Below, piece after piece: positions 37,831-45,723 of a stretch of 64,000 bases of DNA (positions are counted from its first letter, which is position 1; each line of letters starts with the position of its first letter). The stretch spans positions 62,001 through 126,000 of the forward strand of contig NZ_JAUYZJ010000006.1 of the NCBI RefSeq assembly GCF_030700285.1. Direction: 5' to 3'. This DNA comes from Methylobacterium sp. NEAU K. Lineage in GTDB: Bacteria; Pseudomonadota; Alphaproteobacteria; Rhizobiales; Beijerinckiaceae. The notes beneath the pieces are model-generated. The model had not been told where the DNA came from and made no database searches. It was given only the letters and a program-made list of their open reading frames with translations. The position numbers and the translations under genes were made by a program.

Positions 37831-39669
37831 TCAGGCCGGTAGCGGCGCCGTGGCGCATTCCAGCCAGAGGCGTGCCCCGGAATCCAGGGCGGGCGCCAGG
37901 GTCTCGCGCACCCGCGCATGATAGGCGTCGATCCAATCCCGCTCCCCCGGGTCGAGCAAGTCGGGATCGATCAGCCTGCGATCGTAGGGGGCGAGCGTCA
38001 GGGTCTCGAAGCCGAACATCGGTCGCTCGCCGCCCGGAATCTCGCGCGGTTCGACCAGGACCAGATTCTCGATCCGGATGCCGTAGGCGCCGGGCGCATA
38101 GTAGCCCGGCTCGTTCGACAGGATCATGCCGGGCTCCAGAGGCACGGTGCCGGTCTTGGCGATCCGTTGCGGCCCCTCATGCACCGACAGGAAGGCGCCG
38201 ACGCCGTGGCCTGTGCCATGATCGAAGTCGAGCCCCGCCTGCCAGAGCGGCGCCCGGGCGAAGGAATCGATCTGAGCGCCGGTGGTGCCTTTCGGGAAGA
38301 CCGCCCGGGCAATGGCGACATGCCCCTTGAGAACCCGGGTGAAGCGGTCGCGCATCGCCGCGCTCGGTTCGCCGATCGCGACCGTGCGAGTGATGTCGGT
38401 GGTACCGTCCGGGTATTGTGCGCCGGAATCGATCAGGAACAGCTCGCCGGGACGCACCGTCCGGTCGCTCGCACGGGTGACGCGGTAGTGGACGATCGCT
38501 CCGTTCGGGCCTGATCCCGAGATGGTCGGGAACGACACGTCGCGCAGATCCCCGCCGGCGGCGCGGAAATCCTCCAGGGCCTCGACGGCGGCGATCTCGG
38601 TCAGCCTATCGGCGGCGGCCGCGCCGTCGAGCCACGCGAGGAAGCGCACGACGCTCCCGCCGTCGCGGATATGGGCGGCACGCGCGCCGGCGATCTCGGC
38701 GGCGTTCTTGACCGCTTTCATCCCGGTGATCGGGTCCTTGCCGATATCGGCGGTCCCGCCAGCGGCCTCGATCTTCTCCTTGAGGGCGACGGCGCCCGTG
38801 GCCGCGTCCAGCCGGACGCGCACGCCGCTTAGGGAGCCGAGCCCGTCGTCGAGGTCGGCACGCGACAGGATCTCGGCGACCGGAGCCAGGGCCGACCGCA
38901 GCGCCGGATCGACGTTGGGAGAGACCAGGAACAGCCGCGCACGCCCCTCCCGCGGCAGGATCGCATAGCCGAGCGCCAGGGGTGTATGGCCGGTATCGGC
39001 CCCGCGCAGGTTGAAGACCCACGCCAGGTTGTGCGGATCCGAGATCACCAGAGCGTCGCAGCCGCCATCGGCCAAAGCCACCCGAACCCGGGCGATCTTG
39101 TCGGCGACCGGCTCGCCCGCCAGCGCCACGGGATGGACCACGACCGGGCCGGCGGGCGGCTTCGGGCGCCCGGCCCAGACAGCGTCGACGAGGTTCGGGA
39201 CGGCCCGCACCGAGCCGCCGGCCTTGGCTGCAGCGCGCTCCAGGCGCACGAGACCGTCCGGCGTGTGCAGCCAGGGGTCGTAGCCGAGCACTTGGTCGCG
39301 CTTGAGATTGGTGCCGATCCAGGCCTCGGGCGTGGATTCGGCCAGCGGCACCACCGTGACGACTCCGGTGTCGACCTGCTCGGGTGCCTGCAGCGTGTAG
39401 CGCCCGTCGACGACCAGCGCCGCCGAATCGGCGAGGATCACCGCGGTCCCGGCCGAGCCAGTGAAGCCGGTGAGCCAGGCAAGCCGCTCCGCGTCAGCGG
39501 GCACGTACTCCGACTGGTGCTCGTCGGCCCGGGGAACGACAAACCCGTCGATGGCAGTCTCGCGCAATCCCGCACGCAACGCCTCGATCCGCTCGGCCCC
39601 CTTGCGGTGACTCGGATCGTCGAAGGTCTGAAACCGGTGGCGGGGCCGGGACGGACGTGGCTCTGTCAT
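37831..39669 (-). CDS. Aminopeptidase P family protein (Xaa-Pro aminopeptidase, M24B)
   Basis: A 612-residue three-domain M24B metallopeptidase that removes N-terminal residues preceding proline. It has two creatinase-like N-terminal domains (about 25-320), then the pita-bread catalytic domain. Metal ligands sit in LIDSGAQY (Asp), GTTDITRT (Asp), GTGHGVGAFL (His), LSNEPGYY (Glu) and IRIENLVLVE (Glu). The length matches the long cytosolic aminopeptidase P of eukaryotes and Alphaproteobacteria rather than the 440-residue E. coli PepP. No signal peptide is seen. Confidence 0.93.
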   Translation of the reverse strand: MTEPRPSRPRHRFQTFDDPSHRKGAERIEALRAGLRETAIDGFVVPRADEHQSEYVPADAERLAWLTGFTGSAGTAVILADSAALVVDGRYTLQAPEQVDTGVVTVVPLAESTPEAWIGTNLKRDQVLGYDPWLHTPDGLVRLERAAAKAGGSVRAVPNLVDAVWAGRPKPPAGPVVVHPVALAGEPVADKIARVRVALADGGCDALVISDPHNLAWVFNLRGADTGHTPLALGYAILPREGRARLFLVSPNVDPALRSALAPVAEILSRADLDDGLGSLSGVRVRLDAATGAVALKEKIEAAGGTADIGKDPITGMKAVKNAAEIAGARAAHIRDGGSVVRFLAWLDGAAAADRLTEIAAVEALEDFRAAGGDLRDVSFPTISGSGPNGAIVHYRVTRASDRTVRPGELFLIDSGAQYPDGTTDITRTVAIGEPSAAMRDRFTRVLKGHVAIARAVFPKGTTGAQIDSFARAPLWQAGLDFDHGTGHGVGAFLSVHEGPQRIAKTGTVPLEPGMILSNEPGYYAPGAYGIRIENLVLVEPREIPGGERPMFGFETLTLAPYDRRLIDPDLLDPGERDWIDAYHARVRETLAPALDSGARLWLECATAPLPA

Positions 39670-39796
39670 GGAGAGAGCCTATCGCCGGGCGGTCCAACGT
39701 CGCAACTGCCCGGGATGGTATGGACGAGCGCCGACCTTGAGCTACAAGATCGCGGGCAATCTTATCACGTCACTTCCTTGTCCTATATCTCAGGTT

Positions 39797-40069
39797 ATGC
39801 CGCGCCGCGTCTTCTTCAGGATCAGCGACAGATCCGATGGCCTCTTCGACGCCATCACAACGATCGAGCCGGACACGGTGATCCGGCGCGACGGCTTCGC
39901 TTCGCTTGCCGAGGCCGAGGAATGGGTGGAGGGTCTCCGGATCCTCATGGCGGCTCTGGGCGCCCCGGTCGCGCAGGCGGACGGAGCGGGGACGGCCGAC
40001 ACGACACGGCGGAGCGAGGATGTTCCGGGGGAATCGTCTGAGCCCGGGCGGCTGCGCACGGCCCGTTGA
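39797..40069 (+). CDS. Small hypothetical protein
   Basis: A 90-residue protein, PRRVFFRISDRSDGLFDAIT..., with a compact N-terminal half containing VIRRDGFASLAEAEEWVEGL and a hydrophilic, probably disordered C-terminal tail. I recognise no family. The ATG at 39797 has CAGG just upstream. It is divergent from the aminopeptidase gene, with an AT-rich patch at about 39750-39795 suited to a promoter. Codon use resembles that of neighbours. An upstream in-frame extension of 43 codons exists but overlaps that promoter-like patch. Confidence 0.55.
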   Translation: MPRRVFFRISDRSDGLFDAITTIEPDTVIRRDGFASLAEAEEWVEGLRILMAALGAPVAQADGAGTADTTRRSEDVPGESSEPGRLRTAR

Positions 40070-40209
40070 GAAAGCGTCAGCCCGTCACTGCGCATGTCCG
40101 TGTGATCGCGGCGGATCGCGTGGACCCGGTGCCGGAAGGCTTCAGGCCACAAAAGCGGGAGACACCGTAGGGCTCGCCCGAGAAGGCCTCCTCGGGTCGG
40201 TGCCCCCCC

Positions 40210-40398
40210 TCAGGTGTCGTGCCCGGGTTGGCCCGGTCGGTGGGTCGCAGGGAGGCCGTCATAGCCTTCGAGCCACGCAACGCGGGCGGCCGAATTCACC
40301 GGGTACGGGCAGGCATCCTTTGGCCGGCCTAGAGCGCGCGCGCGAGCCCCCTCGGCAATCGGATCCGGCGGCGGATCGTGAAGCGGAACCTGGCTCAT
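40210..40398 (-). CDS. Rmf/CrpP-family small protein
   Basis: A 62-residue protein ending in the conserved pattern ARALGRPKDACPYPVNSAAR followed by VAWLEGYD. The CPYP...R.AWLEGYD signature is that of the ribosome modulation factor/CrpP fold, small basic proteins known for 70S/100S ribosome hibernation (Rmf) or for antibiotic modification (CrpP). Which applies here is unknown. It lies 30 nt downstream of prmA on the same strand, so co-transcription with a ribosomal-protein methyltransferase is likely, which favours a ribosome-linked role. No strong ribosome site precedes its ATG. Confidence 0.75.
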   Translation of the reverse strand: MSQVPLHDPPPDPIAEGARARALGRPKDACPYPVNSAARVAWLEGYDGLPATHRPGQPGHDT

Positions 40399-40428
40399 GC
40401 CCGGAAAATGCGCGGGCCGGACTCCGGT

Positions 40429-41349
40429 TCAGTGCCGCGGCCGCTGCGCCGCGCCGCCTCGCTTCAGGACGAGTGCGACCCACCCTTCGATCAAACCGTG
40501 GCGCACGAGGTGGAAGCCCCGGTGGCGGTAGGCCGAGAGCACACCCGGCACGTCGCGCTCGATCAGGCCCGAGAGGACCAGCACGCCCCCCGGCGCGACA
40601 ACCCCGGTCAGGGTCGGTGCGAGCCGGCGCAGGGGCCGGGCCAGGATGTTGGCGAAGACGAGGTCGAAGTGCCGCGGCCGGTCCGCGAGCCGGTGGCGCA
40701 CCCCCGGCCCCTCGTAGAGCTTGAGATAGGGCCCCAGGCCATTGAGCCGCGCGTTCTCGCGGGCAGTGCGCACCGCCTCGCCGTCGAGGTCGCCGGCCAC
40801 CACCGGACGCCGCAACGCCTTGGCCGCCGCAAATGCGAGGATTCCGGTCCCAGTGCCGACATCGAGGACATGTACCGGGCGCCGCCGCTTCAATTCGGAC
40901 ACCAGCGCCCGCAGACAACCGAGGGTGGTGCCATGATGCCCGGTGCCGAAGGCCAGCGCCGCCTCGATCTCGATGGGGAGATCGTTGGCACGCACCGCGC
41001 CCCGGTCGTGGGAGCCGTGCACAAGGAAGCGGCCGGCGCGAACCGGCTTCAAGCCTTCCAGAGAGGCGCGGACCCAGTCCTGCTGCTCGATGGTGCGGAA
41101 CTCCGCGACGTCGGCCTCGTCACCGATCACCGGGCGGATGAGCGCCCGGATGTAGTCCTCGTCCGGCGCGTCGGCGAAGTAGGCTTCCAGCCGCCACGTG
41201 CGGCCGTCCAGGTCCTCGAACGCCGCCACCGCGGTCTCGGTGGGGTCGAACATCTCGCCCAGTAGGTCGGTCATCGCCCGGGCCGACCGTTCGTCGGTCG
41301 AGAGGCGTAGGACGTGAGTCGGGCGGTGGGGCGGCAGACCTTCTAGCAT
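40429..41349 (-). CDS. prmA: Ribosomal protein L11 methyltransferase PrmA
   Basis: A 306-residue SAM-dependent methyltransferase that trimethylates ribosomal protein L11. The substrate-recognition N-terminal domain has FEDLDGRTWRLEAYF and QDWVRASLEGLKPV. AFGTGHHGTTLGCLRAL and the SAM loop VLDVGTGTGILAFAAAK follow. The catalytic region is FDLVFANILARPLRRLAP. The ATG at 41349 matches the family start. An ATG at 41382 adds 11 residues and forms a TGATG overlap with a short leader frame. A strong intrinsic terminator pointing toward this gene ends only about 50 nt before its start. Confidence 0.94.
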   Translation of the reverse strand: MLEGLPPHRPTHVLRLSTDERSARAMTDLLGEMFDPTETAVAAFEDLDGRTWRLEAYFADAPDEDYIRALIRPVIGDEADVAEFRTIEQQDWVRASLEGLKPVRAGRFLVHGSHDRGAVRANDLPIEIEAALAFGTGHHGTTLGCLRALVSELKRRRPVHVLDVGTGTGILAFAAAKALRRPVVAGDLDGEAVRTARENARLNGLGPYLKLYEGPGVRHRLADRPRHFDLVFANILARPLRRLAPTLTGVVAPGGVLVLSGLIERDVPGVLSAYRHRGFHLVRHGLIEGWVALVLKRGGAAQRPRH

Positions 41350-41397
41350 GATGCCGGGCTGTAGCGCCCGGGCGCGCCGCATCACAGGGGCCAGCGT

Positions 41398-41443
41398 GAA
41401 AAAAACCGCGACCCGTGCGGCGAATCGGGCCGCACGGGTCGCG
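41398..41443 (-). terminator. Strong rho-independent terminator directly upstream of prmA
   Basis: Read on the minus strand, a perfect 15-bp GC-rich stem (41429-41443 with 41407-41421) closes a 7-nt loop and is followed by a run of seven T (the A-run at 41399-41405 on the plus strand). It is the best-formed terminator in the window. It is oriented to stop transcription moving toward prmA, whose start is about 50 nt further on, yet no annotated gene ends here. It is either an attenuator in the prmA leader or the end of a small RNA. Confidence 0.85.
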
Positions 41444-41606
41444 CTCGTCGCGGACAACGCATGCCGCCCTCGGCCAGGAGAGCCGGTTTGTTGCTGACCA
41501 GACACATCTCACAATCCGCGTGATCAAAACTGGCTAATTCAGTTTCCGCACGCCTAATCTGCGATTACAACAGTTTCGGCCTCCTCAAGGCCAGACCCTC
41601 AACTCA

Positions 41607-41642
41607 GGCGCGCCGCTCTTCGTGATCCGGCGCGCCCGTTTT
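41607..41642 (+). terminator. Orphan rho-independent terminator on the plus strand
   Basis: A 9-bp stem, ggcgcgccg (41607-41615) with cggcgcgcc (41628-41636), a 12-nt loop and then CGTTTT. No plus-strand gene precedes it for more than 1.5 kb. Two smaller stems lie just upstream: aaactg/cagttt (41527-41532 with 41540-41545) and ggcct/aggcc around 41580. Together they suggest a structured RNA of roughly 100-150 nt ending here. The promoter is uncertain; TTGTTG at 41488 and CACAAT at 41510 are weak candidates. Confidence 0.6.
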
Positions 41643-41661
41643 GACAGATGACAGCGCCGTC

Positions 41662-41805
41662 ATGAACTCGCCACTCCTCGTCAGCGTCGCCGTCGCGCTC
41701 GTAACAACGGGCATGGCGTCGGTCTGGGCAGCCCTGGTCGCAACCGGCATGAGGCCTGTTGCGGATACCGAGCCGGCCGAGCGGCGCGACATCCGGACTT
41801 GGTGA
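41662..41805 (+). CDS. Possible small single-span membrane protein
   Basis: A 47-codon frame starting at ATG 41662: a short N-terminus, one hydrophobic span (about residues 4-29, LLVSVAVALVTTGMASVWAA), then a charged tail with ATGMRPVADTEPAERRDIRT. The topology is plausible for a small inner-membrane peptide. No clear ribosome site is present and no family is recognised. It begins 20 nt after the orphan terminator, which would leave it without an obvious promoter. Confidence 0.35.
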   Translation: MNSPLLVSVAVALVTTGMASVWAALVATGMRPVADTEPAERRDIRTW

Positions 41806-42299
41806 CGCGAGCCATCCGGATCGCCTGATGCCGGAGCATTTCCGATTCGCGACGAGAGCCGCACAGGATTGCGGCAGAGTGTCTGCGCGTTAACCACCGA
41901 ATCCACGGATTGCCCACGGAACCGGCTGCGGAGGTCGGCGTTTTTGCGGGCTTTCATCGAGAGGCCTGATTGAGCAAGGTGCGTGCAGCGTGACCAAGTC
42001 CAGGCGTTCCGCCCCGCGTGGGCCCATCGTCGTCAGCGACGTTCCCGACGTTTCTCGGCCCCGCGAACGGACGTTCGGTGGTCCGGCGCCCGACGGCCCG
42101 CTCCCTGGCCACCTTCTCGTCTTGTTGAGCCGGCTTCACCGTGCGGAAGCCGCGCCGAAGGAGCCACGTGAGACGACGCAGCCGTGAGCGTGACGGGCGC
42201 CCCGTGACGCGCGGACCTTGGCCTGCCTGATCGCCGGTCCTATGATCTGCGTCGTACCCGGCCGGATATAACGGGTCGCGACAGGGAATACCCGAACCG
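41806..42299. other. Gene-poor interval before modA, with a possible ModE-like site
   Basis: About 490 bp without a convincing gene. A GTG-initiated 65-codon frame (41990-42187) reads VTKSRRSAPRGPIVVSDV..., basic and Pro-rich, without a family match; I do not call it. Just before modA an imperfect palindrome cgtcgtacc-N6-gatataacg (42250-42258 and 42265-42273) resembles half of the TATAACG-type molybdate-responsive ModE box. The similarity is partial (6 of 9 symmetric positions). Confidence 0.35.
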
Positions 42300-43115
42300 A
42301 TGCGACTCACCCGACGGATCTGGACCGTGCTCGCGCTCGCGGCATCGGTTTGCGTGCCCGCGGCCCGACCGGCCCGGGCGGCCGACTCGGTCCTCGTGTT
42401 CGCTGCGGCGAGCCTGAGGAATGCCCTCGACGACGCTTCCGCGGCCTGGAAGAAGGAGACGGGCAAGACCGCACGGATCTCCTACGCGGGCTCGAACGCC
42501 TTGGCCAAGCAGATCGAGGCCGGGGCACCGGCCGACCTGTTCATCGCGGCGGATGAGGCCTGGATGGACTATGCCGACCGGGCCGGAACCCTGAAGCCGG
42601 GCACGCGCGTCGATCTGCTACGCAACACGCTGGTGCTGATCGCGCCGGGGCCTACGAACCCCGCATCCGAGCCGCAGGTTGCCCTGGCGCCCGACCTCGG
42701 CACGACGCTCACCCATATGCTCGGGGACGGCAAGCTAGCGATGGCCACGATCGATGCCGTCCCGGCGGGGAAATACGGTAAAGCCGCCCTGGAGAAGCTC
42801 GGCGCTTGGAAAGCCGTCGAGGGACAGGTGGCCCAGGCGGAGAACGTGCGCGCCGTCCTGCTGCTGGTCGCCCGCGGCGAAGCGTCCCTCGGCATCGTCT
42901 ATGCCACCGACGCCGCCGCCGATCCGCGCGTGCACGTGCTCGCGACCTTCCCGTCCGACAGCCACCCGCCGATCATCTACCCGGCGGCCTTGCTGAAGGA
43001 TTCGCGCAATCCGGATGCCGCGTCCCTGCTGGCGTACCTGAGCGGCCCGGGGGCTCGGGGCTTCTTCGAGCGCCAGGGTTTCCGGGTGATCGAGAAGCCC
43101 GGCGCCAGCCAGTAG
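42300..43115 (+). CDS. modA: Molybdate ABC transporter, periplasmic binding protein ModA
   Basis: A 271-residue periplasmic molybdate/tungstate-binding protein. The signal peptide is about residues 1-27, cleaved near ARA-ADS. Binding-site blocks are VFAAASLRNALDDA, YAGSNALAKQIEAGAPADLF, IAADEAWMDY, and IVYATDAAADPRVHVLATFP. SHPPIIYPAALLKDSRNP is the family's C-terminal strand. The ATG follows GACAGGGAATACC. It begins the mod operon; modB starts 9 nt after its stop. Confidence 0.95.
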   Translation: MRLTRRIWTVLALAASVCVPAARPARAADSVLVFAAASLRNALDDASAAWKKETGKTARISYAGSNALAKQIEAGAPADLFIAADEAWMDYADRAGTLKPGTRVDLLRNTLVLIAPGPTNPASEPQVALAPDLGTTLTHMLGDGKLAMATIDAVPAGKYGKAALEKLGAWKAVEGQVAQAENVRAVLLLVARGEASLGIVYATDAAADPRVHVLATFPSDSHPPIIYPAALLKDSRNPDAASLLAYLSGPGARGFFERQGFRVIEKPGASQ

Positions 43116-43124
43116 CCTGCGCCA

Positions 43125-43817
43125 TTGCCCGGCCTGACGCCAGACGACTGGAATGCCGTCGCCCTGAGCCTCCGGGTGGCGAGCGTGGCGACGCTGGCGA
43201 GCCTTGTGCCCGGGCTGGCCGTCGCGTGGCTGCTCGCGCGGCGCCGATTCCCCGGCCGCGCGCTGCTCGACGGGCTGGTCCATCTGCCGCTGATCCTGCC
43301 CCCCGTGGTGACCGGCTACCTGCTGCTGCTTGCGCTCGGCCGGCGCGGCTTCCTGGGCGCTCCGCTCGCCGAGATAGGCATCGTCTTCGCCTTCCGCTGG
43401 ACCGGGGCGGCGCTCGCCTGCGCGGTGATGGGGTTCCCCCTCATGGTGCGGGCAATGCGATTGTCGATCGCGGCGGTCGACCCGCGGCTGGAGCAGGCCG
43501 CCGGCACCCTCGGTGCGAATCCGCTTGCCGTATTCCTCACCGTTACGCTCCCCTTGAGCCTGCCCGGATGCATCGCGGGCGCCGTGCTGGCCTTCGCCAA
43601 GGCGATGGGCGAGTTCGGCGCGACGATCACCTTCGTGTCGAACATCCCGGGCGAGACCCAGACCTTGCCGTCGGCGATCTACACGCTGACCCAGGTGCCC
43701 GGTGGGGAAGGACCGGCCATGCGCCTGACCCTGATCTCCATCGCCGTGTCGGTGACGGCTCTGCTGGTCTCGGAATTCCTGGCCTCCCGGGCCGCGCGAC
43801 GGCTGGGGGCAGGCTGA
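43125..43817 (+). CDS. modB: Molybdate ABC transporter permease ModB
   Basis: A 230-residue inner-membrane permease with five to six membrane spans. The motifs are LVHLPLILPPVVTGYLLLLA, FRWTGAALACAVMGFPLMVR and the EAA-type loop LEQAAGTLGANPLAVFLTVT. ModB-specific AFAKAMGEFGATITFVSNIP and GETQTLPSAIYTLTQVPGGE are present. The start appears to be TTG at 43125, because no ATG or GTG would preserve the N-terminus. The gene after it is antisense. Confidence 0.94.
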   Translation: MPGLTPDDWNAVALSLRVASVATLASLVPGLAVAWLLARRRFPGRALLDGLVHLPLILPPVVTGYLLLLALGRRGFLGAPLAEIGIVFAFRWTGAALACAVMGFPLMVRAMRLSIAAVDPRLEQAAGTLGANPLAVFLTVTLPLSLPGCIAGAVLAFAKAMGEFGATITFVSNIPGETQTLPSAIYTLTQVPGGEGPAMRLTLISIAVSVTALLVSEFLASRAARRLGAG

Positions 43818-43856
43818 ATGGCGGCACGCCGGAGGCTCGGTGCGCGCGCGCCGCAT

Positions 43857-44513
43857 TCAGGCATAGGCGTAGGGTCCGCCCCGCTCCAGCGCCCTTCGAT
43901 AGGCGGGGCGCGCGTGGATGCGCGCGAGCCACGCGGTGGCGTGCGGCCCGGCGCCCGTGCCGCGCGCCGCGAAGGCTTCCAGCGGGAAACTCATGATGAT
44001 GTCGGCGGCCGTGAAGTCCGCGCCGCAGACATAGGGCCGGTCTGCGAGTTCCCCCTCCCAGAACTTCGCAGGCCGCCGCAGGTCCGGATCGACGAAACGC
44101 TCCAGCACGGTGTCGGCGACCCGGCGGACCAGGGGATGCAGGAGCCACGGGCTCCCCGGCGCGAGGCGGGAGAAGATCAGCTTGAGCAGCAGCGGCGTCA
44201 TGGCCGAGCCCTCCGCGCAGTGCAGCCAGTAGGTGTAACGCGCGCGCTCGACCGTCCCTGGGGCGGGAACCAGGGTGCTGCCCGCGCGCTCGGTGAGATA
44301 GGTGACGATCGCGCCGGTCTCGGCGACCACGGTCCCGGCCTCCGTGATCACGGGCGACTTGCCCAGCGGGTAGATGGCGACGAGCTCCGGGGGCGCCCGC
44401 ATGGTCCGCTTGTCGCGCTCGTAGCGCTTCACCGTGAAGGGCGATCCGAGTTCTTCGAGGAGCCAGAGCACGCGTTGCGAGCGGCTGTTCCCGAGGTGAT
44501 GGACCGTGATCAT
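43857..44513 (-). CDS. Glutathione S-transferase family protein
   Basis: A 218-residue two-domain GST. The thioredoxin-fold N-terminal half starts ITVHHLGNSRSQRVLWLLEE, with the conserved cis-proline in LGKSPVITEAGTVVAETGAI. The helical C-terminal half includes RYTYWLHCAEGSAMTPLLLK and the N-capping box DFTAADIIMSFPL. The N-terminal Ser/Arg motif suggests a bacterial type close to the GstA/YfcG-like groups, but the substrate is unknown. It lies antisense between modB and modC, leaving 39 and 62 nt. The ATG at 44513 is chosen over one 9 nt upstream. Confidence 0.9.
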   Translation of the reverse strand: MITVHHLGNSRSQRVLWLLEELGSPFTVKRYERDKRTMRAPPELVAIYPLGKSPVITEAGTVVAETGAIVTYLTERAGSTLVPAPGTVERARYTYWLHCAEGSAMTPLLLKLIFSRLAPGSPWLLHPLVRRVADTVLERFVDPDLRRPAKFWEGELADRPYVCGADFTAADIIMSFPLEAFAARGTGAGPHATAWLARIHARPAYRRALERGGPYAYA

Positions 44514-44575
44514 CGCGAGCATTCCCGGGCGGGCGGCACACGGAGCCGCGGCCCGTCTTACCGGAGGCGCGCGGC

Positions 44576-45682
44576 GTGAGCATTCAGGTCGACGTGCACC
44601 TTCGCCGCGGCGCCTTTGCCCTGGAGGCTGCATTTCAGGCCGGACCGGGGCTCACCGCCCTGTTCGGCCGCTCGGGCTCGGGAAAGACGACGCTGATCGA
44701 CCTGATCGCGGGCCTCGCCCGCCCGGACCGGGGCCGGATCGTCGCCGACGGCGCCACACTCGTCGACACGGCGGCCGGCGTTTTCCTGCCGCCCCACCGG
44801 CGCCGGGTCGGGGTGGTGTTCCAGGATGCCCGGCTGTTCCCGCATCTCAGCGTTCGGTCCAATCTCGGCTTCGGCCGCGTCTTCGCGCGGCAGCCCCGGG
44901 ACCCGGCGGCGTTCCCCGCGGTGATCGAGATGCTCGGCATCGGCCACCTCCTCGACCGGCGGCCCGAGGGCCTGTCCGGCGGCGAGCGCCAGCGGGTGGC
45001 GATCGGGCGCGCCCTGCTCGCCAGGCCGCGCCTGCTTCTGATGGACGAGCCGCTGGCGGCCCTGGACGAGGCCCGCAAGGCCGAGATCCTCCCCTACATC
45101 GAGCGCCTGCGCGACGAGGCCGGCGTGCCGATCGTCTATGTCAGCCACGCGGTCTCGGAGGTCGCGCGGCTTGCCACCACCGTCACCGTGCTGGAGGCCG
45201 GGCGCGTGGCCGCCTCCGGCCCCGCGGAGGCGATCCTGCGCCGGGCGGACCTCGTGCCGATCCACGAGGCCGAAGCCGGCGCTCTCCTCGACATGGTGGT
45301 GGAGGGGTCGGACCCGGAAACCGGGCTCACGCGCCTCGCGGGCCTTGCCGGGCGGCTCCTGGTGCCGGGCCTGACACGCACACCCGGGACGCGGCTGCGC
45401 GTGCGGGTCCTCCCCGCCCGCGACGTGCTGGTGGCGACGGAGCGCCCCAGAGGGCTCAGCGCGCGCAATGTGCTGTCGGGCGAGGTCGCCGCGCTGACGG
45501 TCTCTGGGTCGGAGGTATCGGTTGAGATCAACTGCAACGGTGCGATCCTCGCCGCCCGCATCACGGCGGCGGCGGTCCGCGAACTCGGTCTGGCGCCGGG
45601 ATCCCCCGTCCACGCGGTGATCAAGAGCGCGGCCTTCGACCCCGCGGGCATCGGCCTGTTACGGCGACCGGTCGAGATCTGA
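44576..45682 (+). CDS. modC: Molybdate ABC transporter ATPase ModC
   Basis: A 368-residue ATPase energising molybdate uptake. Walker A is GRSGSGKTT (31-39), the Q-loop GVVFQDARLFPHLSVRSNL, the signature LSGGERQRVAIGRALL, Walker B LLLMDEPLAALDE and the switch IVYVSHAVSEVARL. The C-terminal TOBE/Mop domain (about 300-365), SARNVLSGEVAALTVSGSEV..., binds molybdate and defines ModC. The start is GTG with CCGGAGG 9 nt upstream. It is cut off from modAB by the antisense GST gene, so it may have its own promoter inside that gene. Confidence 0.95.
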   Translation: MSIQVDVHLRRGAFALEAAFQAGPGLTALFGRSGSGKTTLIDLIAGLARPDRGRIVADGATLVDTAAGVFLPPHRRRVGVVFQDARLFPHLSVRSNLGFGRVFARQPRDPAAFPAVIEMLGIGHLLDRRPEGLSGGERQRVAIGRALLARPRLLLMDEPLAALDEARKAEILPYIERLRDEAGVPIVYVSHAVSEVARLATTVTVLEAGRVAASGPAEAILRRADLVPIHEAEAGALLDMVVEGSDPETGLTRLAGLAGRLLVPGLTRTPGTRLRVRVLPARDVLVATERPRGLSARNVLSGEVAALTVSGSEVSVEINCNGAILAARITAAAVRELGLAPGSPVHAVIKSAAFDPAGIGLLRRPVEI

Positions 45683-45723
45683 CGCCGCCGACAGGCGCGC
45701 GAAGGCGTGCCGGGCCGCCGGAC

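Noticed and set aside
40077..40280. A second minus-strand frame next to the Rmf-like gene
   Set aside because: It overlaps the Rmf-like gene in another frame and has no recognisable motif or ribosome site.
41604..41957. A minus-strand 117-codon frame in the prmA-modA gap
   Set aside because: Low-complexity Ser/Arg/Thr/Ala text, no ribosome site, and it crosses the plus-strand terminator.
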